Of a stretch of 64,000 bases of DNA, positions 37,016 through 48,899 are shown piece by piece; within the stretch, counting starts at the first letter, position 1; each line of letters opens with the position of its first letter. The notes beneath the pieces were generated by a model. That model was not told the origin of the DNA, ran no database searches, and saw only the letters and a program-made list of their open reading frames with translations. This stretch comes from Nyssa sinensis (lineage: Eukaryota; Streptophyta; Magnoliopsida; Cornales; Nyssaceae). The stretch is from the NCBI GenBank assembly GCA_008638375.1, contig CM018035.1, positions 30,289,307 to 30,353,306 on the forward strand. The letters run 5' to 3'. Both the position numbers and the translations under genes were made by a program.

Positions 37016-37457
37016 TTATGCTACTTTATGTCGTTCGTACTATTTATGCATGCAAAAAATAAACAAAAAACTATTCACATTCTATGTTCATATATATTTA
37101 ATAATTGTTCTAATATATGTCGTTTGATCTTTATTTCAGATTGATCGGGGATTATTGTCGCGGGGCCGTCTTTATTTTTTGCATCGGAACTTGTTATTTT
37201 TATTTTTTATTTTCATGGACATCTGTAGTAACATTTTGGAGACAATTTTTAATTTTTCTATTTAGTGATGAATGGTACATTTACAATTGTACATAATTAG
37301 TTTAATATATATATGAATGTATTTTTTTGCTTTAAAATACTCATTTCAGAATGCGTGAATTTTATTGTATATCAGGATGGATGATTGATACAGGTTTAAA
37401 CAGGAACAAAATAATATTAAAACAAAGCAAATATGGTTGAGAAAAAAAAAAAAAACA
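37016..37457 (+). other. CACTA 3' non-coding region
   Basis: AT-rich, no ORF. 'gatctttatttcag' at 37126-37139 is a good 3' splice site and could end a long last intron of the TNPA-type gene that would contain the 161-bp array. Confidence 0.4.
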
Positions 37458-37938
37458 CTTTTAGCGACGCACATCATAGCGTCGCTAAAAGTTTAAATTT
37501 AATTTAAAAATTCGCAAAAAATCACTTTTAGCGACGCACAGCGAGCGTCGCTAAAAGTCAGTATTGGCGACGCACGCACTGTGCGTCGCTAATAATCACT
37601 TTTAGCGACGCTCTCTGTGCGTCGCTAAAAGTCTAAATTTAATTTAATAATTCACAAAAAACCACTTTTAGCGACGCCCTGTGTGCGTCGCTAAAAGTAC
37701 GCACTTGGTCATTATTAGCGACGCATGAATCCCATTATTAGTGACGCACTTTGAGCGTCGCTAATATGCACTTTTAGTGACACCGACGGTTTTGTGCGTC
37801 GCTAATAGTATTAGCGACGCTACTTTTTGCGACGCCTTAGCGACGGACGTTTGTACGTCGCTAAAGACCTTTAACGACGCACAGTTGCACTATTAGCGAC
37901 GCACGTGTGCGTCGCTAATAGTGCATTTTGTTGTAGTG
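37458..37938 (-). repeat. CACTA right terminal and subterminal repeats
   Basis: More than fifteen TTAGCGACGC / GCGTCGCTAA motifs, many as head-to-head pairs able to form hairpins, then the terminal CACTACAACAAAA (reversed) at 37926-37938. Confidence 0.9.
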
Positions 37939-38358
37939 TCCTTATCCTATTGTCGTGTATATATATGCATACATACATGTCATGCTTATATATATATTTA
38001 TACACTAATATATAAATATACACACCTACACATATACAAGTAGATACTCCCTTTCATATATATATATATATATATATTTTATTTTTATTTTTATTTTATT
38101 ATTTTATTTTATTTTATTTTCCTTTTATTTTTCTTTTTATTCTAATTTATTTTATTTTATTTATTTTCAGTTTTTATTTTTTATTTTTTTATTTTGTTTT
38201 GGTATTCGTCCTTGACTTGCTCGGGCATCGCCTGGTATTATTCGTACTTTCGAAACTATTGATATTCTAACCTGTCCATTTATTCAATGTTATAACAAAA
38301 AGTCCTAACGACTCGGGTTTACTTGGCTCGCTCGGTAACAATTTGGGTCGGGGTATCA
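37939..38358 (-). mobile_element. Sense-5' tail of the giant LTR interrupted by the CACTA element
   Basis: It starts with the TCC duplication and the end of module A, then TA- and TTTTA-rich sequence, then 'gacttgctcgggcatcgcc' and 'taacgactcgggtttac', ending GGGTCGGGGTATCACA at 38358, the typical LTR end of this family (compare 47460-47640). It is probably the 3' LTR of the element whose gag and PBS follow. Confidence 0.65.
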
Positions 38359-39189
38359 CAAATAACTTTCCTGATGTAATGGAATGAGTAAATCAATAGT
38401 CTAAACTGTTCAGTTGCTAAGTTCAATTTAGCAAACATATGGGAATATAATCGAGTGTGTAAGGCTATCATAAAATCTAAGTAGGTTATAAATAACTGGA
38501 AGGGTACCTGTGGCTATCTACGTAGTAGTCTGATCATTTCTTGATATCACAGAGGCTGCCGAGGTAGGTGTGGCACTGGTTGTAGCTTTGGTCTTCCGAG
38601 GGCAGTTCCTCGCGAAATGTCCAGTCCGACCACAGTAATAGCAAACGTTTTTGTTCTTAAGGCATTACCTTTTGTGAGACCTTCGGCAGGTAGGGCATCT
38701 TAGGTGGGTGGGGTATCTAGTCGTGCCCCTATTATCTTAGTTTGCCCCTTTTTGGCTGGTCATCCTATGTTTTACTTCTCTTTTGGCTAATCCTTGTTCA
38801 CCCTGTGTGGTGATCCTTACTGGCGCCACTACTTCAATGTAAGTAGTTGACTGTTAGGGTTGGGCTTTAGGTAGAGATGTGATGACATCTTCCATAAGGC
38901 GTTCAATTCGGTCTAATTGGTCGTTTATTGTCCCGGTATTCTTAGTATGCACCATCGCTAAAAATAATAATTTAGGTAATATTCACATAAATTAATAGTC
39001 AGTATTCCCATAAAATTCTGTAATAGTAACATCCGTATTACCTATCGACTCACTCTTGGACTTAACAGTTTTAGTACTCTAATCCTGTCTCCCATGACTC
39101 ATTAGAACCTAGGGCTCCATCCTGATACCAAGCTTTCGATATTAGTTAAGCCTAATCAATTTAAACCTATAGCTCTGATGATACCAAGC
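38359..39189 (-). pseudogene. Ty3 gag remnant with CCHC zinc knuckle and PBS
   Basis: On the minus strand CYYCGRTGHFARNC (38602-38643) is a textbook CX2CX4HX4C knuckle, preceded by a CPTC motif as in chromovirus-type gag. Stops and frameshifts interrupt the rest. At 39172-39186 the complement reads TGGTATCATCAGAGC, the tRNA-iMet primer site with a 3-base insertion, three bases from LTR Z. Pol is missing, so the element is an internally deleted derivative. It shows that the giant LTR family derives from gag-encoding Ty3 elements. Confidence 0.75.
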
Positions 39190-41490
39190 TGTAACGACCC
39201 GAAACCCACCCTATGCGGATCTCTTGTCGCGGGGCCTACCCTAAGGCCATCCCTACTTTTTTCATTCCTATATCATAGTAATAATGTGCAATGCACTAGA
39301 AATTGAAAACAATAATTAGCTGAAGTCTTTAAATATATCAAATGGTTCTATAAGTGTCAAAATAAGAACTAAACATAAACAGCACCCGTAGGTGGTGAAT
39401 ACATGGGAGAAACTACAACATCTTCTCTATTGCATTCTCAACATGCTCTCTTATGCTCCTTGAGCTCCTACTGCTATCTCGCAGTGTTCCTTCCTGAAAT
39501 AGATTTGTAAGTTGGGGTGAGCTAACGAAGCTCAATAAGTAAATTCCCATCTCTGACGTTGGTTATGGTGATCATAAAAGAACATGAATCCATGAATATG
39601 AATATAATAGCCAATTATAAGAAATGAGATGTTGTAATAGCCAATGAGAACAATTTCCATAATGGCCAATAATAGTGGGGGTCACAATGTTCAATAAGGA
39701 GTAATGGATATAATATCAATATGGAATTCTTAATAACAATTTGTCAATATGAATGTACTGCCACAATAAATTGATCACAATCAATTCAATAAAGAATGTT
39801 CTTTCGGTACAAGATAAATCATAGGAAATAGTGTCATTCAATAATCGTAGTCATATCAATTACATAAGAGATGCATTTACTCTATTCCAGGGTTTGGCAA
39901 GCCCTCGGTATTTCACTGTTTATCTTCTTACCCGATCAGTCTCCGTCACCCTCTCCGGCAACAGCCAATCTTTTTCGATCAATTTTTGGACCTTACTCAA
40001 TGCAGTTTCCTTGACAATTTCATGGAGGTCATGAATTTATCATTGGTTTTCCATTTGGATCACCCTAACCTCATGAATAGAGGGAACAGTAACTCTGGCC
40101 GATTTTCTAGTTAAGCCTTTCCTTCCTATTTTGTGAATTTTGAGTCACTACTCAGGCCCAAATTTGGTTCTAAACATGATAGAAATTCATTTCTAACAAT
40201 TCTACATTCGAAAAATGAGAGTTTCTGCGTAACCTTTCTAAAAATCGATTATCTCCCATAACCTACAAATGACCTTCTCTCCCTCCTCTCTACATTATTT
40301 CCTCTGATTCTTTTTCCTAATTACTCCCCATTTCATGTTGATTCAAACCCTATCAATAAAACCTAGCTTCATGCTTTGAATCCAAAAAAGAAAAACAAAA
40401 GTTCACAAAACTAACCTTATTTCTTTGTTTCTACTCGCAATATCTCTTCTGAACCACTTTAGTTTACACTTTTGAATCCTTCAAACTCCTCTTCTTGGCC
40501 TCAGCTTCTCAGTTTCCTTCCTTTTTTTTTCTGATTTCTCTTAAAATTCCCTCGGTATTTATAGGGAAAATTTTCCACTTGCAGCGCCCACACTTTCTCT
40601 CTCTTCTTCCCATCCTTGCAGTCTTCTTGGACTGCTTTCCATTACCCCTCACTTTTTCATCCTCCACGTTTAATTTATGGATATTTATTATTTATATATA
40701 TATATATATTCATATTATACTTTCCCACTTGCTCCCTTTGTGTCGGCAGCCTTGTGGCACTCTCCCCTAACACCACAAACACACAGTAGACACACACACA
40801 ACACATGCTGCATGCATAGCTGCCTTATACGTATGTATATTTTAATTGTACATTATATATGTATACTTATATAACCGTATATATATATACATATACATGA
40901 TCATATACTTGTACATATATATATAGATATATTTATATATTCATATATACATATATATTATATTCTGTATGCATATACATACATTTATATTTAGGGACCT
41001 ATATATTTATGCATATGTACACATGTATGTGTTCGTGAATGTACACGCATTATGATGTTCAGTTCTGGGTTGCCCGGTGTCGCCCGGCATTGTCTGTACA
41101 TTTGAAACCGTTCACATTCCAAAATCGTTCAGTCCATTCAATATCATAATTTAGAACCTTAACAGCTCGAGTTACAAGGTTGCTCAGTCATATTCACGGT
41201 CAGGGTTTTACATTCTCTAACTCGGTCTGTTCGTGCTTGGGCTTTTTCCCAATCTCGTAATTTCTTGAGATTACAGATTCTACTATTTACCTCGATATAC
41301 TGTACTCATTACTGTATACTAATCATTATGATAGTTCAGTATATTTGAGGTCTACTATTATCGGTCTGAATTGGTCTCAATTTACTTTTTGGTACCATGC
41401 TCTTTGGCTTGGTCTGATCTCGGTATTATCATTTTTTATCTTTAGGATATAAATGAAATTATTCTAATTCATTTGGGTCGGGGTGTTACA
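39190..41490 (-). mobile_element. 5' giant LTR of the gag-remnant element (LTR Z, 2,301 bp)
   Basis: TGTAACGACCCG at the PBS side to GGGTCGGGGTGTTACA at 41490. It keeps the acceptor (39494-39495), hairpin (39518-39534) and donor 1 (40415), but lacks the module array. Where the small exon should be it has a different segment with its own donor (39931). TA/CA microsatellites at 40690-41000. The right flank is CTCTA; the matching duplication would be left of the window. Confidence 0.7.
39932..40125 (-). pseudogene. Unidentified captured exon-like segment in LTR Z
   Basis: The minus frame reads IGRKGLTRKSARVTVPS, then after two stops HEIVKETALSKVQKLIEKD and WLLPERVTETDR, running straight into a CGG/GTAAGA donor at 39931. 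The residue pattern looks like real amphipathic protein. I do not recognise the family. It may be host exon sequence taken into the LTR. Confidence 0.3.
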
Positions 41491-41992
41491 CTCTAATTAG
41501 CTCTTTCACTAATTTAGACTCCACCATTGAGTCTAGAATTTTGAAGAAAGTCAGTTTAGGCTTTCACGATTTCTAATTTGGACTTCTATATCGAAAAGGG
41601 CAAAATGGTCATTTTACATGCCTTTATTTTTTGGGACCTATTTTCACAAATCGGGCTTCATTGTTGAGTCTAGAAGGTTTGAAATGATAAAAATTCACTA
41701 TTTACTTAGTTTAATTGGAGTCCGTTTCACTCACAATTGACTCAGGGGCATTTTGGTCATTTTGGCATTTCTACGGGTATTTTATTTTTTGGGACCCCGT
41801 CTCATATAACGGACCTCACTATTGGATCTAGAAGGTCCAAAATAGTAAATTTACACTATTCACTTGCTTAATTTGGATATCAAAAATTAATTTAATAAAT
41901 ATCTACATTAATTTAATTAATTAAATTAAGTATATTTAATATATATATATATATATATAATTTGGGGTGGAATAAGACCACACGTGCCTCAG

Positions 41993-42046
41993 TGGCACAG
42001 TGGTTTGTGTTTCTTTGTTAAGCCATTACGTCCTAGGTTCAAGTCA
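41993..42046 (+). other. tRNA-like (pol III promoter-like) segment in LTR W
   Basis: Box A TGGCACAGTGG (41993-42003) and box B-like GGTTCAAGTCA (42036-42046) 33 bp apart, as in tRNA genes. The window-start LTR has the box A part at the equivalent place (around 489). Confidence 0.4.
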
Positions 42047-42951
42047 CGGGGGCAGTAGCCTCTACGCATTTTTTTTTCTTTAAGTCTATAAGCCAAACAG
42101 TGGCTTACATGGGTGGGATAACCCCATTCCCAAACAGTGTAGCAACCCAATTTATTAACCTAATAGCCAAACACTCCAACTTAAATTTTAAAACTTTAGA
42201 ACTTAACCTCAAACGATGCCGTGTCACTAGGCCCGTGTGTGCGGTCGGGTGGGTCTTGACCCGAACCCAATTCTTACCCGACCCGCACAGTCATCGTCCC
42301 CCTTATTCTTCTGATGACACTCCGACCATCTCTTCCAACGACAGCAACTCACCGGTGACCATTTTCTTAGGTTTTCTCGATAGGGCTCAATTGGTTATTT
42401 CAAGGGGATTCTATATCTACAATTAAAAACAAAAACGGTGGGGTTTTGGGCTGTCGAACATGCCATGGCAGTGGCTTCTCCAGCGAGAAGCAGTTTTCCG
42501 ATGACATTCTTTTTTTTCAATTTTGTGACTTCTAAGTCACAATTTTCATCCCTAATCATCCCCAAACTTCATTTGAACATGGTCTAAACAATTATACATC
42601 ATTAAAAAAAGATTTCATGCATGCTTTTACACAAACCCGATTGTCCCATCAACCCTATAAATGCATATATCTCCCCCATTTTTGCATCATTCCTTCTGAT
42701 TCTTTTTGCCAATTAATCCTAATCTCATGCTCATATAAACCCTAACTGCAAAATTCAGTTTCCATGCTTTTAAAATTTAACATAAAATTCAGTTTAACTT
42801 ACCTAGTTTCCAAGCTTTACTCACAGCACTTCTTCCCGTTTGCCCTAGCTTCCCTTCCTCTTCCTCCTCCCTTTTTTTGCTTCTTCTTTTTGGCTCTTTC
42901 ACTCATGTAAAGCATGCTCGGTTTATAACAGCCCATTAATTCTCTCCCCCT

Positions 42952-42960
<9 letters not shown>

Positions 42961-42994
<34 letters not shown>

Positions 42995-43070
42995 GACTTT
43001 TCTTTTTTCTACTTTTGTAACCCCCATTCCCCTCCCTTAATGTGCAGGTTACGTATATAAATATCACACT

Positions 43071-43105
<35 letters not shown>

Positions 43106-43187
43106 GACTTTTCCTTTTTCTACTTTTGTAACCCCCATTCCCCTCCCTTAATGTGCAGGTTACGTATATAAATATCACACTATACAT
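42961..43187. repeat. Tandem duplication of a 111-bp CT-microsatellite unit
   Basis: '(ct)n cattgacttttc ... ggttacgtatataaatatc' occurs at 42961 and again ending at 43187, 111 bp apart and nearly identical. Each copy carries a possible minus-strand TATA region, so it may duplicate the LTR core promoter. Confidence 0.7.
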
Positions 43188-43208
43188 ATATATATATATA
43201 TATCCTAC

Positions 43209-43239
<31 letters not shown>

Positions 43240-43257
43240 GTTATAAATATCATACTA

Positions 43258-43721
43258 TGTAATATCCCGACCCGGGATACCGGGTCATATGGCACGCATT
43301 ACGAGGCCAAGAAAAATGAGTATAACAAAAGATAATACAAGCAAAGAAATAATTAATTCTTTACAAAAAATGATTAATTATTTATATGAAATAATTATTT
43401 TACACACATTACATGAAGGCATATATATGTATAATTATGTATGCATGTATGTACATAGATACATATATATATACTTATATATATAATTAATTGTTTCATA
43501 TATATTTATATATATTTATATAGATATACATGTGCAAGTGTGAACAGTGTACAAGGTGTGTGTGTGTCGGCTATATAGTGTGTGTGTCTTCATGTGTAAG
43601 TGTGTGTATTATATTATATGTATATATATATACAAAATATCTTGCAAAAATCAAAGAGAAAGCTGAAAAGAGAAAAGTAAAATTGATGAGATGGGAGGCC
43701 TAGTGTAGGGCTACGAACCAG

Positions 43722-43767
<46 letters not shown>

Positions 43768-46700
43768 CGGTTCTCTCTTTAAAAGCAAGGCATGCAAAGT
43801 ATGCTTTGCTTCATACGAAAGAGATCAAAAGAGGGAGGAATTGAGAAGCTAAGGAAGGAAGAAAATTAGAAGAGAAGAAGGGTTTTAGAGCAAGAAAGAA
43901 AGAGAAAACAGTGGTGAAAGGTGAACCCACCGAAAACTTTTAAAATTCTCTCTCTAGAATATTTTGCATGTGTTTAAGAGATTTCGGTTATGTTATGTAT
44001 ATATGATGTTTGATAAATGTCTAAGACATGAATAAGCATGAAAAATCACAAGAAAAACACTGAAAAATGACAAACCCAAGAACGACTGCCATGGATGACC
44101 TTCAAGAAAACAGGTCTGAAATGGGTGAAACTAAACGGGTTCTGACCTACCAAGACCTCAAGTTGAGGTCAAGAGGGTCCTAAATATACCACTACGCGAT
44201 CAAGAATCCTAAAGACAGCCCTCCAAAAATCAAATTTTAGGTTCGGGTTCCCAAAGCAAAACTCAACAATATGAGATTAAACCTACCCTTGTTAATGAAA
44301 TGTAAAACCTCTTGAGTAGAGGAACAAACCAAGCTCAATCTCATGAGAAATGATTAAGAAATGAGCATGAACCATGGGTTTACAGTTTGGGTTATCATGG
44401 TTTAAACCCAACGTTTGAACCATATTCGAAGCCCTAAATCGATACAAAAACATGTATTAAGATATTAGGAAGTGATTGGAAAAGAAAGCAGAGAAAATGG
44501 GTGCTCAAAACACCACAAAATTCAAACTGTAAAAAATTAGGGTTCGGTGTGAACAGTGTCGACCTCGTGGGGAAGACGACACTGTTCGGGTCGGGTCGGG
44601 CTATGGTTCGGATCGGGCTTGGGTTAAATCTGGATCCATCCGATTATGGGTTATTTAAACGGTGACGTTTAAAGGCTAAACATTTTTAATTTTAACCATT
44701 AGGGCTGACGTCATCATGACGTCGGCATTACATGACAAACCGGTTAAACTGGTTGGTTTGTAGGAGAACCGGACCGGTTCGGTTCACTTAAGATTCAATT
44801 GAACCCTTTGGTTTTCTGGTTTTAATTTAAATCAATAAACCAAGACTCTTGGTTATTACGGATTGACCCCTGAGCTTCAGAAAAATTATACTGAGGCCCA
44901 ACTGAGGGAAAATTTATGCGATAAAGCCCCTGGAAAAATAATTAAATAATTAAATAATAAATTTAATTATTTAATAAATAAAATAAAATGACTATTTTGC
45001 CCCTGAATCATAAATGAGGCAAATAAAGTCCAAATTTAACATATGAATAGTGTATTTCAACTATTTTGGATATTCTGAAGCCAATGGTAGGGTCCGTTTT
45101 ATGAGACGGGGCCCGAAAAATAAAGACACGTAAAGGGGTACATGACCAAAATACCCCTTGCCCAAAAATTAACAAGTTATTAGTGTATTCTTACTCTCTC
45201 GGACCTTCTGAGTCCAATAGTGAGGTCCACGACTCGAGATAAGGTCCCGAACATAAAGACACGTAAGGGGGTAAAATGACCAAATTACCCCTAGTACCTC
45301 AAAAGTCAAATTAAAAGCAGGGAAGGTCTAAATTGACTTTCTTTGACATGCCGGACTCAATAATGGAGTCCAAATTACGAAACGAAGTACAGAAAAATAT
45401 GACACGTAAAACGGTAAATGACCATTTTATCCTTTTACATGTAATAGTCCGAATTAAATGTTAGGAAAGCCTAAACCGACTTTCTTCGACACTCCGGACT
45501 CAATGGTAGAGTCTATTCGACCAAAAGAAATGTCTAAAATAAAAAGACATAAAATTTGATGAATAGAATCTGTCAGATGACTATGAATTAAAGTAATGCC
45601 AAAGTATTAATACTAAGGCGTATACGAGAAAATGAAATACGAAAAGACACGACACGTAAACATGTCAAATAAATAACTTTAAATTAAAGTTTATGGAGCT
45701 ACCAGAAGAGTATAGATTGAAATAAATTCAATTCCAAACACATTAATTGTGTCATAGGTTAAAAGTACGAGTTAAGTTAAGTATATATGAAATTATGAAA
45801 TCGTTTTAGGATCTAATACGATTTAAGCATAAGTTAAGGAATATCGAGATGATATTACAATGAATGTGAAGTTGATGAGATGTTTATGAATTGTTCTTAG
45901 GAACTACAAGGAAAGTGGGAAAGCGCATTATTAGCACTAACCCTAAAGAACCAAGGTAAGTAACCCTGTGTTTGAATTGGAGATTTAACTCCATGGATTT
46001 GAAAAGGTTTTAAGTTCAAAGATATGAAGTATTTGAAGTTTCAAATTCAGTATTTACATGATTCAGTTTTAAATTGTTTTATCTTTATCAACCCTATTAT
46101 GACATGCTCAGTGATTGGTATCTATCATAGTTTTCTTAAAACATATTTCAGCATGTCTAAAGTTTAAATGCCAAATTATATTAAATATTCTGAATTTGAT
46201 TGTTACAAGTATTTGAAGTTCTATTGTAGAAATTATACATTTCATGTTTTAAATACTCATGAAGTATCTATTGAAGAAGTTATGTGATAAATGTTTTACA
46301 AGATAAACGGTACTAAGTACCACCCCCTATGATAGTTGAAATCCTTCGGGATTCAACAGAAAATGCCCGGTAGCAGGATCTAATCCCCTAGGCAAATGAG
46401 ATCGGCAATTTTGGCAGTAAAATGGGAGTCTGGTTCGAAACAGATTCCACCTAATTAAAGAGAAAATATGACAAAGTGATTTTGGGAAAATGAAAGCAGG
46501 TTTTACCCTCATTTTCACAATATGTATTTATGTGTTTTAAAGTTTATATACTTTATCTAATGAAGTACGAGTTTAGCTTGAATACTTTAAATGTTTCAAA
46601 GCTATCTGTTTTATGAAATGCATATGTTTTGAGTTATATACTCTATTTGACGAAGTATGAGTTTAGCTTGAATACTTTAAATGTTTCAAAGCTACATGTT

Positions 46701-47304
46701 TTAAGGAATGCATATATTCTGTATTCAAAGTATACGAACAATTGGCGGTGATTATTTTACAACTCTTATGTACTAAAAACCACTGCTAATTGAAAACCCC
46801 ATGACGAATACTGGAATTGCTCACAAGCTTAGATTAGCTTACCCGGACTTTGTTCGGATCCCCCTTTCAGGTGATTCACAACAGACAGGGTCTTGAGGAC
46901 GATGGTGATGTGTCTAGCTGTTCTTGGGAAGATATGTTTAAGTAGTTTCTTTTGAGAAACCTATGAACTCTAGTAGTACATTTTGTATTAGTAGACAATG
47001 TAAGAATATGTATTAAGCCCTCAGGGCAACTGAACATGTATTGTATTAATGTTACAAATCTTTAAGTTTTAGTTATACTCTGAATGTGTAACCATGTATG
47101 CTATGTATGGAGCAGTAGTACCGGACGGATGTGCGTAATTTAAAAATAAGAAAAGAAAAGAAAAAGTTTTTCACGCTTCCGCAATCATGTATCGCACATC
47201 TATTCGATACCGCTGCCTATGTGAGCCTTCGCCCAAGGGTCCCCGGGCCTGAGGGTGGCGGTCGCAATGCGAGATCCGCACAGGGTGGATTTCGGGTCGT
47301 GACA
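43258..47304 (+). mobile_element. Solo giant LTR E4 (4,047 bp), TSD TACTA
   Basis: TGTAATATCCCGACCC to GGGTCGTGACA, flanked by TACTA (43253-43257, 47305-47309). In sense (plus): TA/TG repeats 43420-43630, (GA)n 43726-43766, donor AAAG/GTGAAC at 43921, four modules (45000-45540), acceptor TTCTTAG ending 45900, 55-nt exon, donor AAG/GTAAGT at 45956, hairpin 46825-46840, and acceptor CCCCCTTTCAG ending 46870. No coding ORF. It landed in the TA-rich part of LTR W. Confidence 0.88.
45901..45955 (+). other. Predicted LTR exon 2, E4 copy (55 nt)
   Basis: TTCTTAG/GAACTAC before and CCAAG/GTAAGT after. It is about 85% identical to the E5 exon (53712-53766) and the same length. Confidence 0.6.
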
Positions 47305-47640
47305 TACTATATATATGTTATAAATGGTATATGTATAGTTACATATATATATATATATCCATATTTCCTTTATATATACATAACATGAATTTTTATTTTA
47401 TTTTATTTTTATTTCGTTTTTACTTTTATTATTCTTATTATTTTAATTCAAATTATCAGTATGTATGTACGTATTTCGATGTCCGTTCATGACTTGCTTG
47501 GGTGTCGCCCGGGTATCATCTATACATTCAAAAATATTGAGATTCCAAAACTGTCCATTTCATTCGATATCATAACATAAAGCCCTAACGGCTCGGGTTT
47601 ACATGGTTCGCTCGATTACAATTCGGGTCAGGGTATTACA
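47305..47640 (-). mobile_element. Giant LTR W, second part
   Basis: It resumes after the TACTA duplication with TA-rich sequence, then 'gacttgcttgggtgtcgcc' and ends GGGTCAGGGTATTACA at 47640, the family LTR end. Confidence 0.7.
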
Positions 47641-48884
47641 GTGGTCGTATGTCTCCATCGAGTTAGTAGCCTATAAAGCACACGAGGCTTACTAGAGGTT
47701 GACTAAGAATATAGTCTTAGGATTGAGACTTGAGAGAATGGAATGAAGATTTTGATAAGTTGAATAAGTTGAATGAAACTGAATCAATGAAGTCCTAAAT
47801 TGTTTGTTCATGTATATTGTTTCATTAGACAATGTTCTTGTTTTATTGTTATATATGTTGATATGTTGAGAGCTTTGCTATCTCTTGAATTTCTTGCTTT
47901 GTTGATGATGCATGCTTGATGAACACTTGATTGCCACTGCACATGCACAAGCATACCCATGCCACCACATTTTCTTACCCATATTTAGATTTCCTTCTAC
48001 TGGAGTTGTTGAACTGACCCCTACTAGATGTAGGAGCAAGCAAAGAGAATGTCGCTAGTTGAAGAACACTCTTGAAGCCGTTTCTGGGAAGACTATATTT
48101 TTGTGTGCGCTTGGATGACCCCCCTTATGTGGAGGGTTGTAATTACTTTCATTTTTAAACAAAATTGAATGGGTACACTTGTGATGGGTAATGTTTTTGG
48201 GATAACACTTGAAGGACTATTGTAAGTTATTTTAGAAAAAATCACCATTTTTATATATTTGACTATAATGAACTTTTTGGGAAGTTTGTTGATTGTATGT
48301 TTTTTTTGGAATAGACCATGTGAATTGTACCTTGAATAGGTATGAACTCTAATGATTATGTTGATGCAATTATGGCAAGACACTTGACTATCTTTTGATC
48401 CCTTTTGGATTTATTGAAATTTATTTGCATAAAATTTAGTATATTTCTTGTTGATTTTAATGCATGAAACCTCATAAAATTGATGCTAAAAATATGAAAA
48501 AATATTTAATATATACTTAAAAAATATTAAAGTTGAAAAGGGAACCAAAATAGCTTGAAAACGTCACAATAAACAAGTAATGGTCAACCCGATCGGTCGA
48601 CTGGTATTGTTCACCGATTAACCGGTTATTTTGAACTTGCAGCACTTAAATATTTTTTTAACAATCCGGCCACTTTTTTTTGTTTTCTCCTTTCTTTTCA
48701 AGCTTCGTCGGAGTTATTTTAAGGGACTTTTACAGCATTCTTTGGGACTTTAAAATATGTTATTAGAAGACTAAAATATCATTAAAATGGTGATGTTTTC
48801 ACTAGAATGTGACCATTAAAACACTCAACTTAAAGAATAAGGATCCCGGGGTCACAATCGAGTATTAGGAATTGGGTCGTGACA
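47641..48884 (+). mobile_element. LTR of a plus-strand Ty3 element (partial, different family)
   Basis: It ends AATTGGGTCGTGACA at 48884, followed by a PBS. The body does not show the giant-LTR modules. Its beginning is cut by LTR W. No ORF. Confidence 0.6.
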
Positions 48885-48887
48885 GAA

Positions 48888-48899
48888 TGATATCAGAGC
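48888..48899 (+). other. tRNA-iMet primer-binding site
   Basis: TGATATCAGAGC, one transition from TGGTATCAGAGC, three bases after the LTR end. Confidence 0.8.

Larger units (their letters stand above)
15739..37938 (+). mobile_element. CACTA (En/Spm-type) DNA transposon, 22.2 kb with nested insertions, TSD TCC
   Basis: The left end is CACTACAAAAAAA and the right end, reversed, CACTACAACAAAA. Both are followed by arrays of TTAGCGACGC in both orientations. A 3-bp duplication TCC flanks it (15736-15738 and 37939-37941), as expected for CACTA. It encodes a TNP2-type and a TNPA/PF03004-type protein on the plus strand. Removing LTRs E2 and E3 with their duplications leaves about 13.45 kb. The uninterrupted paralogous site at 2211-2230 confirms the boundary. 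Confidence 0.95.
41491..43257 (-). mobile_element. Giant LTR W, first part
   Basis: It begins mid-LTR with three repeat modules (41510-41840), an AT block, a tRNA-like piece (41993-42046), donor CTAG/GTAAGT on minus at 42802, (CT)n and (TA)n. It is interrupted on the left by element Z and on the right by E4; continues at 47305. Confidence 0.7.

Noticed and set aside
41993..42046. A functional tRNA gene
   Set aside because: Only box A/B-like pieces; no acceptor-stem pairing or proper anticodon arm can be formed.
47131..47388. 85-residue plus-strand frame at the end of E4
   Set aside because: It crosses the LTR end and the target duplication into LTR W, so it is chance.
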